A stretch of 64,000 bases of DNA from Oligoflexia bacterium (lineage in GTDB: Bacteria > Bdellovibrionota > Bacteriovoracia > Bacteriovoracales > Bacteriovoracaceae). The stretch lies in assembly GCA_015232355.1 (NCBI GenBank), contig JADFZW010000001.1, forward strand, positions 62,001 through 126,000, given 5' to 3'. The translations under genes were made by a program, and so were the position numbers. A model generated the notes under the pieces. That model had not been told where the DNA came from. It saw only the letters and a list, made by a program, of their open reading frames with translations, and searched no databases. This document shows, one piece after another, positions 26,918 through 35,312 of this stretch; position 1 is the stretch's first letter; every line of letters begins with the position of its first letter.

Positions 26918-27796
26918 CTACAATTCTCTCCTCTTAAAAACAAATAATAGAAAGTAGAATAGTAGAGCATAGCTCGCAACAAAGTGTAACAACTCAAAAA
27001 AGATATTGCGATCCATGGTCGCTCCCATAAAGACTTGAACTGCCATATTACTTAAAACTCCCACTCGAGGAATAAGATAATGGAGCAATAGTTTAATGAT
27101 TGAAAAAATACCATCCAACTTATCAGTTATCTCGCTGAATGGAACCATTGAAAAGTAGGAGTTTGCTTGACCAATAAAACCTATAGCTAATATAGAAACA
27201 ATCAGTCCCCACACCTTTGAAAGATAGAGAGAAAAAAATACTGCAATAGTTATCACTGTTAAAATCATCAGTGAGCTAAGTAAAACAGAGACAATGATGC
27301 TAGAAAATAATGAGAGCATGCCGCCGCCAGCACTAGCAGCAGCACCAATACTCGCACCTATGCTTGCACCAGTACCAAAAAACTTAAATACAATGTAGGC
27401 CAAAATAATTGATATAATATAATAGCCAACAATTACAATCCAACTGCCCACTATTCTCGCAAACAAATACTCCATACGCTTTATTGGCCAAGCAAATAGT
27501 TGAGGCATAATCTGCATATTAAGATCTGCCTTTACTGTATTTATTCCTAAGATAATTGCCATCAAACCATTCCAGGAAGAGATTATCCAATAAAATGCCT
27601 TCATCTTCATGTCTACTAATGTATCCGATGGGGCCATACCAGGAAGATTTCCCTCAATAAAATTAATCAAAGCATGATCAGCATAGATAACCAGAAGAGT
27701 AAATATTGAGAAAAAAATCACACTCTTATTTCTAAATTCATTAAAAATAGTATTTATAACTAAAACTTTAAAGCGATGAAATCCAATATTTTCCAT
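26918..27796 (-). CDS. ABC-2 type transporter permease
   Basis: The membrane partner of the ATPase encoded just upstream. Six or so hydrophobic helices are visible, for example FSIFTLLVIYADHALINF and YALLFYFLLFVF at the C-terminus. The longest frame begins at 27826, overlapping the ATPase stop by four bases, but AGGA is best spaced for the internal ATG at 27796 (MENIGFHRF). A Gly/Ala/Ser expansion (GASIGASIGAAASAGGG) sits in a loop. The substrate is unknown. Confidence 0.85.
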   Translation of the reverse strand: MENIGFHRFKVLVINTIFNEFRNKSVIFFSIFTLLVIYADHALINFIEGNLPGMAPSDTLVDMKMKAFYWIISSWNGLMAIILGINTVKADLNMQIMPQLFAWPIKRMEYLFARIVGSWIVIVGYYIISIILAYIVFKFFGTGASIGASIGAAASAGGGMLSLFSSIIVSVLLSSLMILTVITIAVFFSLYLSKVWGLIVSILAIGFIGQANSYFSMVPFSEITDKLDGIFSIIKLLLHYLIPRVGVLSNMAVQVFMGATMDRNIFFELLHFVASYALLFYFLLFVFKRREL

Positions 27797-27822
27797 ACTC
27801 ATAATCCTAATCATAGTCATAA

Positions 27823-28548
27823 TCACTTACTCTCCTTGGCGCCCATTATTGTCTTATAGAAAAACTCTTCTAACGTTGATTTTCCCTTCAAATCAGTTAC
27901 CGCCCCTTCCGCTAAAATCACTCCCTCTCTCATGATCGCCACTCGATCTGCAATCTGTTCGATCTCCGACAAAATATGAGAATTAATAAAAATGGTAGCA
28001 CCATTACTCTTTAGATTTATGATTAAATCTTTTACATCCTTTATTCCTATAGGGTCTAATCCTGTAAATGGTTCATCTAATATAAATAATTTTGAATCTC
28101 CCATCAAAAGTCCCGCCAATCCCACTCGCTGTAATTGTCCCTTGGAGATGTTTTTTACTTTTTTCATCTCAATCTCTTCGATACTTAACTTCTTTAGCGC
28201 CCTCACTCTATACTGTTCTCTCTTGATAGCGTCCAATTGATTTAACTCTCCAATAAAATCCAAGACACCTCTGACTTTGTAATATGGATAGAAATTAAAC
28301 TTCTCTGGTAGGTACGATAGGTTCAAGCGGGCACGCTCATCTTGATAATTAATTCCTGCTATTTTAATCTCTCCGCCATCAATTTTTAAAAGATTTAAGA
28401 TTGATTTTATAAAAGTAGTTTTGCCAGCACCATTTGGCCCAAGCAAACCAAAAATTATTCCTTTTGGTATGGAGAGCGAACAATCTTTTAGTGCCCGCAC
28501 CTGGCCACGACCATAGGATTTACTTAAATTTTTTACCTCGATAACCAT
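27823..28548 (-). CDS. ABC transporter ATP-binding protein
   Basis: Walker A GPNGAGKTT (about residues 38-46), signature ISKGQLQRVGLA, Walker B KLFILDEPF and the switch His in NSHILSE are all present. The length of 241 is normal. AAGGGAG precedes the ATG by eight bases. It forms a two-gene operon with the permease, probably an ABC-2 exporter of unknown substrate. Confidence 0.95.
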   Translation of the reverse strand: MVIEVKNLSKSYGRGQVRALKDCSLSIPKGIIFGLLGPNGAGKTTFIKSILNLLKIDGGEIKIAGINYQDERARLNLSYLPEKFNFYPYYKVRGVLDFIGELNQLDAIKREQYRVRALKKLSIEEIEMKKVKNISKGQLQRVGLAGLLMGDSKLFILDEPFTGLDPIGIKDVKDLIINLKSNGATIFINSHILSEIEQIADRVAIMREGVILAEGAVTDLKGKSTLEEFFYKTIMGAKESK

Positions 28549-28677
28549 CAGATAATCTCCCTTCTGGTTAATTTTTTAACAATTTAACAAATAACTAGAC
28601 TTCTCTCATTCGAGTTTATAGTTTTTAAAAAAGAAAAGCAAAAATATCTAACAGGAAACAAGAAACAAGGAGTAATC

Positions 28678-30066
28678 ATGAACTTTGATTCAACACTAAT
28701 ACCACTCTACAAAGACCATTTAATTGAGCTTCAAAAAAAAATATCTAAGATCTTAGACGAACTAAAAATGGATTCCATACTAATTCACTCTGGTCAAGAG
28801 AGGATCAAATATCTTGATGACTCTGCATATCCATTCGTTGCAAATCCTATGTTCGTCTATTTTGTTCCACTAACCCATCTTCCCAACTCATTCATCTACA
28901 TGGAAAAGGGAATGCGCCCAACTCTCTACTACTATAAGAAAATAAGCTACTGGTTTAAAATGCCAGAGGATCCTGCAGATTTTCTCTACCAGTACTTTGA
29001 TATTAAAATCATCGATGAAGATAGCAAAATGCTAAGTGATTTAGGTGACTCAAAAATTCGAAACACTATCTATATTGGTGAGTATCCTGAAATAGCAAAA
29101 AATTCTACAGTAAATGCAAATTTTAAAGCATGTAATCCCGATGATCTTATCACTGAGATTCATTACATCCGTACATTTAAAAGTAACTACGAACAAGAGT
29201 GTATAAGGCGTGCAAACAAAATAGCAGTATCCGCCCATCAAAGATGTGCTGAACTCTTTCAAGAGGGAAAATACTCTGAATTGGATCTGCACCTAGAATA
29301 TTTACGAAGCGTTGGTTGTTCTCCAATTAGAATGCCCTTTGAAAACATCGTTGCTTTCAATGAGAATGCCGCCACCTTACACTACATAGATTATAATCAC
29401 ACCAGACCACCATTGGCCGCCTCATCAGCAGCAAAACAAAATATCTACTCTATGCTTTTAGATGCAGGTGCCGCTTACAATGGTTATGCCGCCGATATCA
29501 CCAGAACCTACTCTTTTAACAATAGTGATGACAATAGTGATTTTAAAGCACTGATTGATGCCGTAAATGAAATGCAATTAAATATCATTCACAGTTTCAC
29601 TCTTAATTCTCGCTATACTGATCATCACCAACAAGCACATATAGGAATTGCTCAAATACTAATTGATTTTAAGATGCTAAAAAATATTAGTGCAGAGGAT
29701 GCTGTTACTAAAAAGATCTCTAATGTTTTCTTTCCACATGGTCTAGGACACTTTTTAGGAATTCAAGTTCATGATGTTGGTGGACAATTAAAAAATGGTA
29801 AGGAGAAATATAAACTGCCAGATGATCATCCTTACCTTAGATACTTAACTGAATTGCGCCCTGGACACGTATTTACAGTGGAACCAGGATTATATTTTAT
29901 CGACAGTTTATTAGATGATTTGAAAAAATCTGAAGAGAACAATAAATATGTGGATTGGAATACAGTTGATAAATTTAGAAAGTTTGGTGGTATCAGAATT
30001 GAAGATGATATAATTATCAAAGAAGATGGCCAATTTGAAAATATAACTAGAAAACTTCTGCCGTAA
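28678..30066 (+). CDS. pepQ: Xaa-Pro dipeptidase (peptidase family M24)
   Basis: PepQ hydrolyses Xaa-Pro dipeptides with two metal ions in a pita-bread fold. The metal-ligand motifs are in order: LDAGAAYNGYAADITRTY (two Asp), FFPHGLGHFLGIQVHD (His), FTVEPGLYF (Glu) and GGIRIEDD (Glu). The 462 residues are close to E. coli PepQ (443). No signal peptide is visible, so it is cytoplasmic. AAGGAG lies eight bases before the ATG. It would finish the digestion of imported peptides. Confidence 0.92.
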   Translation: MNFDSTLIPLYKDHLIELQKKISKILDELKMDSILIHSGQERIKYLDDSAYPFVANPMFVYFVPLTHLPNSFIYMEKGMRPTLYYYKKISYWFKMPEDPADFLYQYFDIKIIDEDSKMLSDLGDSKIRNTIYIGEYPEIAKNSTVNANFKACNPDDLITEIHYIRTFKSNYEQECIRRANKIAVSAHQRCAELFQEGKYSELDLHLEYLRSVGCSPIRMPFENIVAFNENAATLHYIDYNHTRPPLAASSAAKQNIYSMLLDAGAAYNGYAADITRTYSFNNSDDNSDFKALIDAVNEMQLNIIHSFTLNSRYTDHHQQAHIGIAQILIDFKMLKNISAEDAVTKKISNVFFPHGLGHFLGIQVHDVGGQLKNGKEKYKLPDDHPYLRYLTELRPGHVFTVEPGLYFIDSLLDDLKKSEENNKYVDWNTVDKFRKFGGIRIEDDIIIKEDGQFENITRKLLP

Positions 30067-30203
30067 TGGGGGTGATGGTGCTGGGGGTGATGGTGCCACT
30101 TTACCTTTGGTAGTTCTATAGCAACCAATGTACTGTTGCTACCATTTGGAGCGTGACACATTTTCACCTTTTGTATAAAAAAGTCGGGCGGCACCTTTTG
30201 TAT
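30067..30203. repeat. Short GC-richer repeats after pepQ (GGTGATGGTGC and CACCTTTTGTAT)
   Basis: Directly after the pepQ stop, a G-rich unit GGGGGTGATGGTGCY occurs twice in tandem. Further on, CACCTTTTGTAT is repeated at 30165-30176 and 30192-30203, and GGTGCCACTTTACCTTT is partly complementary to it. The AAAGGTGCC/GGCACCTTT style is like palindromic extragenic repeats of many bacteria, here decayed. The rest of the gap to 30479 is AT-rich with nothing else recognisable. Confidence 0.5.
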
Positions 30204-30479
30204 GTTCAGAATCGCTGAAAAGCAACACTGTTGATAATCAAATGCCAGATTTAATTTTCACCTAAATAAAAACCAATTATCAAGAAAATATATTTCAAAG
30301 ATTATTCGATCATAGATAGATCAAATTAAAATTAACAAGTTGCCAAGTTGTCACTCATCTATATTTTTTTCTTTTTGATAAGAATATAATTAATTTTGTA
30401 AACTCACTTGTTTATATTAGAATAAATATCTAGATCTTACTTTTTATTTATATTTATATATAAAAAAGAAGGTTTCAGA

Positions 30480-31700
30480 ATGAATAAAATTTTTCACATC
30501 ACCATTATCTTTTTTGTTATTATCATTTCTGCTTTAACTTTGAATGTTACAATACTTCAAACTGCTAGTTATGCGACCACTGTAGGAATAATCGATACAG
30601 TCTTTGATTTAGATAATCCTCTTTTAGCAAAATCTTTGGATCAATCCTCACTAACATCAATATCGATAAAGGAAACATCTCTCAAAGAATACAACCGACA
30701 AAAATTTACTCAGACACAAAAAGAATTCACTACTCATCCATGTTATCAAAAAGCAAATGAATTATTATTAACTAAAGCACAACTGGGTCTCAAAGATGCC
30801 TTGAAAAACCATTCAAAGCTTACACAAGAATTAGAAATGGCAGTTGCCTTAGGATCAAATTATTACCATGGAACACATGTAGCAGGGATTATTTTGAATT
30901 CAAATTCAAGTAATAAACAATTCAAACACAAGATTGTACCATTTCCATTTATCAGTTCAAGTAAGATTAACATAAGAAAAAATAAAAAATTAACTAAAAA
31001 GATGATATCTAGCTTGATCCTGCAATTAAAAAATGCTTTAGAATTATTTGAATTAAATCCTGAGTCTATCTCTCCTATTGAGGAAATAAATCAATTAATC
31101 TCTACATCTAAACCTAAGGTGGTAAATTTATCAATCGGATTCAATGTTGAAAAAATTGTAAAGTTTTATCGTAAAATATCAGCGCCTGATATAACTACTA
31201 AAATGTTATATGAGTTAGTACAACTTTCAACTGCTTTTGGTCGCAAAAAATTTGATTTCATCGTAAAAAATAATCCCCATGTTCTCTTTGTCTCATCAGC
31301 TGGTAACAATAGTGAAAACCTTGATAAAATCAAATATCCTCAAACCCTTACCTCTGCACCTAATTTAATTATTGTCGGCAGCTCCTCTTATCAAGATAAA
31401 CAAAAACTTTCAAAAATATCTAATTATGGAAAAAAAACAGTCGACTTAATCGCACCAGGTGAAAAAATTACTTCTTTGCTCGCAAAGGGTGATAAATCTA
31501 ATAATGTAGTTACCTTTTCTGGAACTTCCATGTCTGCTCCATTAGTAACCAGAATAATTGCCGATATTTTTCAAGAATATGAAGATCAAGAAAAAAAACT
31601 CTCCGTTGAAGAGGTGAAAAAAATTTTTTTTAGCAAATATACAAATAAATGTAAAAATCTAAGTAACAAAGTTAAAGATGGTTGCTACCTCGATCTCTAA
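30480..31700 (+). CDS. Secreted subtilisin-like serine peptidase (S8)
   Basis: The signal peptide covers residues 1-33. Unlike most subtilases there is almost no propeptide: the catalytic Asp39 (VGIIDTVFD) follows at once. His133 is in HGTHVAG and Ser350 in FSGTSMSAP. The oxyanion Asn is in SSAGNNSEN. The Asp-His spacer of 94 residues is much longer than the usual 30-40, and contains Lys/Leu-rich helices with one Cys. AAGG precedes the ATG. The enzyme is probably secreted or periplasmic. The stop overlaps the zinc-ribbon gene of the opposite strand by four bases. Confidence 0.92.
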   Translation: MNKIFHITIIFFVIIISALTLNVTILQTASYATTVGIIDTVFDLDNPLLAKSLDQSSLTSISIKETSLKEYNRQKFTQTQKEFTTHPCYQKANELLLTKAQLGLKDALKNHSKLTQELEMAVALGSNYYHGTHVAGIILNSNSSNKQFKHKIVPFPFISSSKINIRKNKKLTKKMISSLILQLKNALELFELNPESISPIEEINQLISTSKPKVVNLSIGFNVEKIVKFYRKISAPDITTKMLYELVQLSTAFGRKKFDFIVKNNPHVLFVSSAGNNSENLDKIKYPQTLTSAPNLIIVGSSSYQDKQKLSKISNYGKKTVDLIAPGEKITSLLAKGDKSNNVVTFSGTSMSAPLVTRIIADIFQEYEDQEKKLSVEEVKKIFFSKYTNKCKNLSNKVKDGCYLDL

Positions 31701-31951
31701 GAATTTTTTGTAGTTAATTGATCTAATCTCTCAGAATCTACCCAAACACCTTTGCACGCTTCACATTTATTAATAGTAAAATCTAGGTAAATACTCTTAA
31801 CTAACTCTCTATCACATTTAGGACATTTCATTTGCATGTTTGGTAACATATTTGATTTTTTTCTTTCCTGTTCATCTTGACGTTTTTTTCTTCTCTCTAA
31901 TTCAATGTTGGCAAAATATGCTTCCTCATTGTGACTTGGTTTATTTACCAT
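31697..31951 (-). CDS. Zinc-ribbon protein (zf-TFIIB type)
   Basis: The start is moved to the ATG at 31951 because GGGGGAGG lies just before it; the upstream frame start would overlap that SD. The C-terminal half has CPKCDRELV and CEACKGVWVD, two CxxC knuckles followed by the Trp-rich end of the zf-TFIIB family. The N-terminal half is a charged helix rich in Arg/Lys/Glu. Members of this family are small and of unknown function. Confidence 0.88.
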   Translation of the reverse strand: MVNKPSHNEEAYFANIELERRKKRQDEQERKKSNMLPNMQMKCPKCDRELVKSIYLDFTINKCEACKGVWVDSERLDQLTTKNS

Positions 31952-32027
31952 AAGATCCTCCCCCATTTTTAAAATTCCTGTATATTTTATATTTTATTAA
32001 TGGGCCCTTAAAGTTTATCATAGTTTT

Positions 32028-32927
32028 TCAAAGTTTATCGACAGGAGAAATTCCGATAAGAAAATCTCCAACTGATGATTTGAAATTAACTGAAATAATA
32101 AGCATATTTTTATCTGGCAAGTAAATATCCTCTCCCATTAAAAGCTGTGGAAGAGTTTTTTCAAACTCATATTTGTTTTCTATTCTTGTTTTTACATGAC
32201 CAAAAATGATATTTGCTAATTCTGCACAAGCATCAGTAAATTCAATCTTTATCTTTTTATGTTTCTCTCCTAACAACCTCTCTACAATTTCTAGAAAGGT
32301 TTTCTCAGGAAATCCTAAAAAAAAGTAGGCATCTATTGTTGTCGACTTAATTGGCATTAAACTAATAATATCAACTTTTGTTTTAGGATTTTTAAAAGTG
32401 TTCTCGACCTCAATATTATCTGCAACTATCGAGTCTACTGCACACATAGATGAAATTACATATCTGGTAGAGCTGATAAAATAAGTCAACAATTCTTTTG
32501 ATATCTTTTTGCAATCTACATTTGATTTCTTTTTTTCACCACTTAAAATTTTAACTAAAATTTCGATCGCCTTATCAGTTCCATCTTCTTTGGAAACAAA
32601 ATATACTCCACTTTTATTGCCACACTTTCTTTTTGCTTCTTCAACATACCCACTAAAAACCAAAACAGGAACATTTCGATGATTAGGAAGTTCTCTGATT
32701 GCTAAAATAAAATCAGTTCCCAAAACTTTTGGCATCTGTTGATCAGTCCAAATAAGATCAAATTTTTGATTTCGGGCCATTCGATAGGCATCATGTGCAT
32801 TTGCTGTTTCAATAACAGTTATATCAAATGGAGTACTATAAATAGCAATCCGACACAATTCCTTAATATCCTGATCATCTTCAACTAACAAAATTTTTCT
32901 TTGTTTATTCTTATTTTCAGTTGTCAC
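32028..32927 (-). CDS. Response regulator: receiver domain fused to a CheX-like domain
   Basis: The start is the GTG at 32927, since AAGGAG lies seven bases upstream; the longer frame from 32975 runs through that SD. Residues about 10-130 are a receiver domain (ILLVEDDQDI, phospho-acceptor Asp in WTDQQMPK, Lys in YFVSKEDG). Residues about 165-298 look like CheX/CheC: the DACAELANIIFG block carries the ExxN signature of phosphatases that remove phosphate from CheY-like proteins. A self-regulating or CheY-phosphatase role is inferred. The gene is divergent from the protease-rhodanese gene. Confidence 0.8.
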   Translation of the reverse strand: MTTENKNKQRKILLVEDDQDIKELCRIAIYSTPFDITVIETANAHDAYRMARNQKFDLIWTDQQMPKVLGTDFILAIRELPNHRNVPVLVFSGYVEEAKRKCGNKSGVYFVSKEDGTDKAIEILVKILSGEKKKSNVDCKKISKELLTYFISSTRYVISSMCAVDSIVADNIEVENTFKNPKTKVDIISLMPIKSTTIDAYFFLGFPEKTFLEIVERLLGEKHKKIKIEFTDACAELANIIFGHVKTRIENKYEFEKTLPQLLMGEDIYLPDKNMLIISVNFKSSVGDFLIGISPVDKL

Positions 32928-32949
32928 AAATATCTCCTTACCTATTATG

Positions 32950-32968
32950 ATAACTATTTTATAGTTAT
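32950..32968. promoter_or_regulatory. Perfect palindrome in the divergent promoter region
   Basis: ATAACTAT and ATAGTTAT flank TTT. It lies between the candidate minus-strand -10 (32967-32972) and the SD of the REC-CheX gene, as an operator would. No DNA-binding regulator is encoded next to it. Confidence 0.45.
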
Positions 32969-32972
32969 TATA
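32967..32972 (-). promoter_or_regulatory. -10 element for the REC-CheX gene
   Basis: Read on the minus strand this is TATAAT, a perfect -10, about 40 bases before the GTG start. No good -35 is visible at 17 bases. Confidence 0.5.
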
Positions 32973-32982
32973 CAATTATTAA

Positions 32983-32993
32983 TATGCTAGTAT
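32983..32993 (+). promoter_or_regulatory. Extended -10 element (TATGCTAGTAT) for the protease-rhodanese gene
   Basis: TGC followed by TAGTAT is an extended -10. The same 11-mer occurs at 49594-49604 before another exported-protein gene. The ATG at 33002 is only nine bases after it, so the transcript would be leaderless or nearly so. No SD is present. Confidence 0.5.
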
Positions 32994-33001
32994 AAAAACA
33001 T

Positions 33002-34204
33002 ATGTACTTTATTCAAATATTTTTAAATACAACTATATTCCTCTTCTTTTTTTTAACTAGTAATTCCTGGGCCCAGAAATTAATGGATCTTAAATTAACT
33101 CCAGAAATTATTTATCAAAAAAGAGTTCATGCGGTTGTTAAAATTAGTATCTATGAAAAAAATGGAATCACTCCTATCAGTCATGGAACTGGGACATTTG
33201 TTTCAAAAAATGGGCTTCTAATAACCAATCTACATGTGGCCAAATATCTTTTTCATCCAGATTATTCAGTTGAAATAACCAACTTTGAAAATAAGGAATT
33301 ACCCAATATTATTTTTATTGATTGTTCAGATAAGAGGCAAATTGATCTCTGTCTCTTCAAATCTCCTCTTCCTCCAAAAGCATGGTTTCATCTATCAGAT
33401 GATGTGATCTCTCTAGGATATAATGTGTACAAGATTGGTCATGCTGAAGATTTAGAATATAACCTCACTAAAGGACTTACGCTTACCAGAGAAGCAAATA
33501 TTCCGTTCTTACTTGATTATCGAACTAGTGAAAATACCAATGTTGAATTTATTGAAGTAAGCGCACTTTTACGACCTGGTGATAGTGGTGGCCCTATTTT
33601 CGATTTAAGAGGTAATTTAATTGCAATCACTACTATGAGGATTAGTGAAATGCAAGATCGCTATATTACTAATCGATTCTTGGCCATATCTGCAAGAGAG
33701 GTATATTGGTATGTTCAAAAAAATAAATCATTAATTGATAATCATCTTGGTAAAAACTATCCATTAATTACCAAGGATGAACTTAAAGGTAGAAGAGAGA
33801 AATTTTTAAAGGAAAATTCTCCACCCTCTACAATAGCACTCATTAAGAATATCACTCGGTTGGAATTACAAAAACATATTACCCAACAAGAAAAACATAT
33901 AAAATCAAATAATAAAAAAAATAATTTAATAATTATCGATGTTCGAGATCCCTTTGAATACTCTATGGATCACATTCATGGAGCAATTAATATCCCCTAT
34001 ATTGAAAAAAGTAAAAATGAAATTAATTTCATAATGGGCCAAGATCAATTCGATATCAATCAACTAAAAAAAATAATCAAAAATAAAGAGGATACCATTG
34101 TAGTTTATTGTAATGGTGGAATAAGTTGGAAGAGCTATAAAGCAATCATAACTATAAAGCGTTTAACTAATTTTGAAAATATTTTATGGTTTAAAGATAA
34201 TTAA
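33002..34204 (+). CDS. Exported trypsin-like protease fused to a rhodanese domain
   Basis: The signal peptide covers residues 1-24 (FFFLTSNSWA). A trypsin-fold (S1-type) domain follows: His78 in ITNLHVAKYL, Asp115 in IDLCLFK and Ser195 in GDSGGP. Residues about 300-395 are a rhodanese/sulfurtransferase-like domain: IIIDVRDPFEYSMDHIHGAI and an active-site loop with Cys370 in VVYCNGG. Rhodanese domains handle persulfide sulfur. Fusing one to a periplasmic protease is unusual, and the function is unknown. It is divergent from REC-CheX, with a shared control region. Confidence 0.88.
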   Translation: MYFIQIFLNTTIFLFFFLTSNSWAQKLMDLKLTPEIIYQKRVHAVVKISIYEKNGITPISHGTGTFVSKNGLLITNLHVAKYLFHPDYSVEITNFENKELPNIIFIDCSDKRQIDLCLFKSPLPPKAWFHLSDDVISLGYNVYKIGHAEDLEYNLTKGLTLTREANIPFLLDYRTSENTNVEFIEVSALLRPGDSGGPIFDLRGNLIAITTMRISEMQDRYITNRFLAISAREVYWYVQKNKSLIDNHLGKNYPLITKDELKGRREKFLKENSPPSTIALIKNITRLELQKHITQQEKHIKSNNKKNNLIIIDVRDPFEYSMDHIHGAINIPYIEKSKNEINFIMGQDQFDINQLKKIIKNKEDTIVVYCNGGISWKSYKAIITIKRLTNFENILWFKDN

Positions 34205-34212
34205 AGATAAGA

Positions 34213-34473
34213 TCAAGCAGCAATCTTTTTTTTGTTATGTTTAGAATGATCTTTACTACTCTTTTCTTCAGATTCTTTTATAGCTTTCTTATTTAATGTA
34301 TTTTGGTGATCTGTTTTATTTTCATTAGCATTAAATGCTTTCCAAAAATTTGCAGTTGCGTGTCCTTCGGAAGGACCTATTCCTTGTACACTGGGATACT
34401 CATCACAATATGCTATATAATGTGTCCCCTTAGCGTTCAATTTGTATTTTATCACTATTTTACTAAAGTCCAT
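34213..34473 (-). CDS. Orphan HicB-like protein
   Basis: Residues 1-50 resemble the HicB/DUF1902 partial RNase-H-like fold: HYIAYCDEYPSVQGIGPSEG followed by an Ala-containing helix (HATANFWKAFN). The C-terminal 35 residues are a Lys/Ser/His-rich tail with no DNA-binding motif. GGAGG precedes the ATG. No hicA toxin gene is adjacent on either side, so it is probably not a toxin-antitoxin module. Confidence 0.7.
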   Translation of the reverse strand: MDFSKIVIKYKLNAKGTHYIAYCDEYPSVQGIGPSEGHATANFWKAFNANENKTDHQNTLNKKAIKESEEKSSKDHSKHNKKKIAA

Positions 34474-34757
34474 AAAACCTCCATTACAAATATAAAATTT
34501 TTCATCATGTTCAATATATCGGTCAAAAAAAATAAAAAAATATTCACTACTATCTTTTTTTTCTTTTTTATAGATGGCCCCTTATTTTGCCTATAAAGAA
34601 ATTTTATTGTGTTTGATTATTTTAAATTAAGTTATTAATTTCTTGAACATAAGATAAATAAATACTTTTGATTAGACATCTTATCTATTTTTATTCTACA
34701 ATTTCTTATAGGCACAACTTTCTCAACTCTTTTTTTTAATACTTAAAGGAGATTTCA

Positions 34758-35312
34758 ATGAAATCCAAAAGATTTTTTTTACTTCTATTTCTAAGTACTT
34801 CTTTTTTATTCTCATTCAGCAACAACAGCGCAAAAGCAAATTTTTATTTAACTAGCAATTTAATATCTACATATGGAGTTAATGAGTTGCCACTCTTTAA
34901 CATTATTAGTGAACCAGAAAATAATTTTGTTCATAATTTAATTTTAGATCTTGATGAGAATTACAATATTATTAATATCATCAGAAAAAGTGGCAGTAAT
35001 CAACAAGTAATCACTATCGAGGAATTGACCAGCAATAAGGAGATTGTAGTTGCTAAAAATGGTAATATAGATATTCTCTTCATATCTTGCCAAGGAGTTT
35101 GTACAAAAGAAAATGGTGGAACTATACAATTTAAGTATCTTTATAACGGAATTTATAACTCCTTTGGAAAACTTAATCTTATTCTTAAAAAAGTAGATGC
35201 TACTACATGGATGGCCACTACTACTGAAGGTAAAAAAATAAATCAATTGCGAATAACTCGTCACTATTTTCTAGGTCAAGTTATTGGAATAAATTTATTA
35301 CTTGACCTGTGA
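34758..35312 (+). CDS. Secreted protein of unknown function
   Basis: A 184-residue protein with AAAGGAG before the ATG and a signal peptide (residues 1-27, ending NSAKA). The mature part is predicted beta-rich with two Cys close together (ISCQGVCTKENGG) that may form a disulfide. No family was recognised. The gap before it (34474-34757) is AT-rich; I see nothing firm in it. Its end overlaps the converging 35298 gene by 15 bases. Confidence 0.68.
   Translation: MKSKRFFLLLFLSTSFLFSFSNNSAKANFYLTSNLISTYGVNELPLFNIISEPENNFVHNLILDLDENYNIINIIRKSGSNQQVITIEELTSNKEIVVAKNGNIDILFISCQGVCTKENGGTIQFKYLYNGIYNSFGKLNLILKKVDATTWMATTTEGKKINQLRITRHYFLGQVIGINLLLDL

Noticed and set aside
31952..31966. Upstream start for the zinc-ribbon gene
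   Set aside because: The codons from 31966 overlap the SD sequence GGGGGAGG that serves the ATG at 31951.
34213..34473. HicAB toxin-antitoxin module
   Set aside because: Only a HicB-like fold is visible; neither neighbour encodes a HicA-like dsRBD protein.
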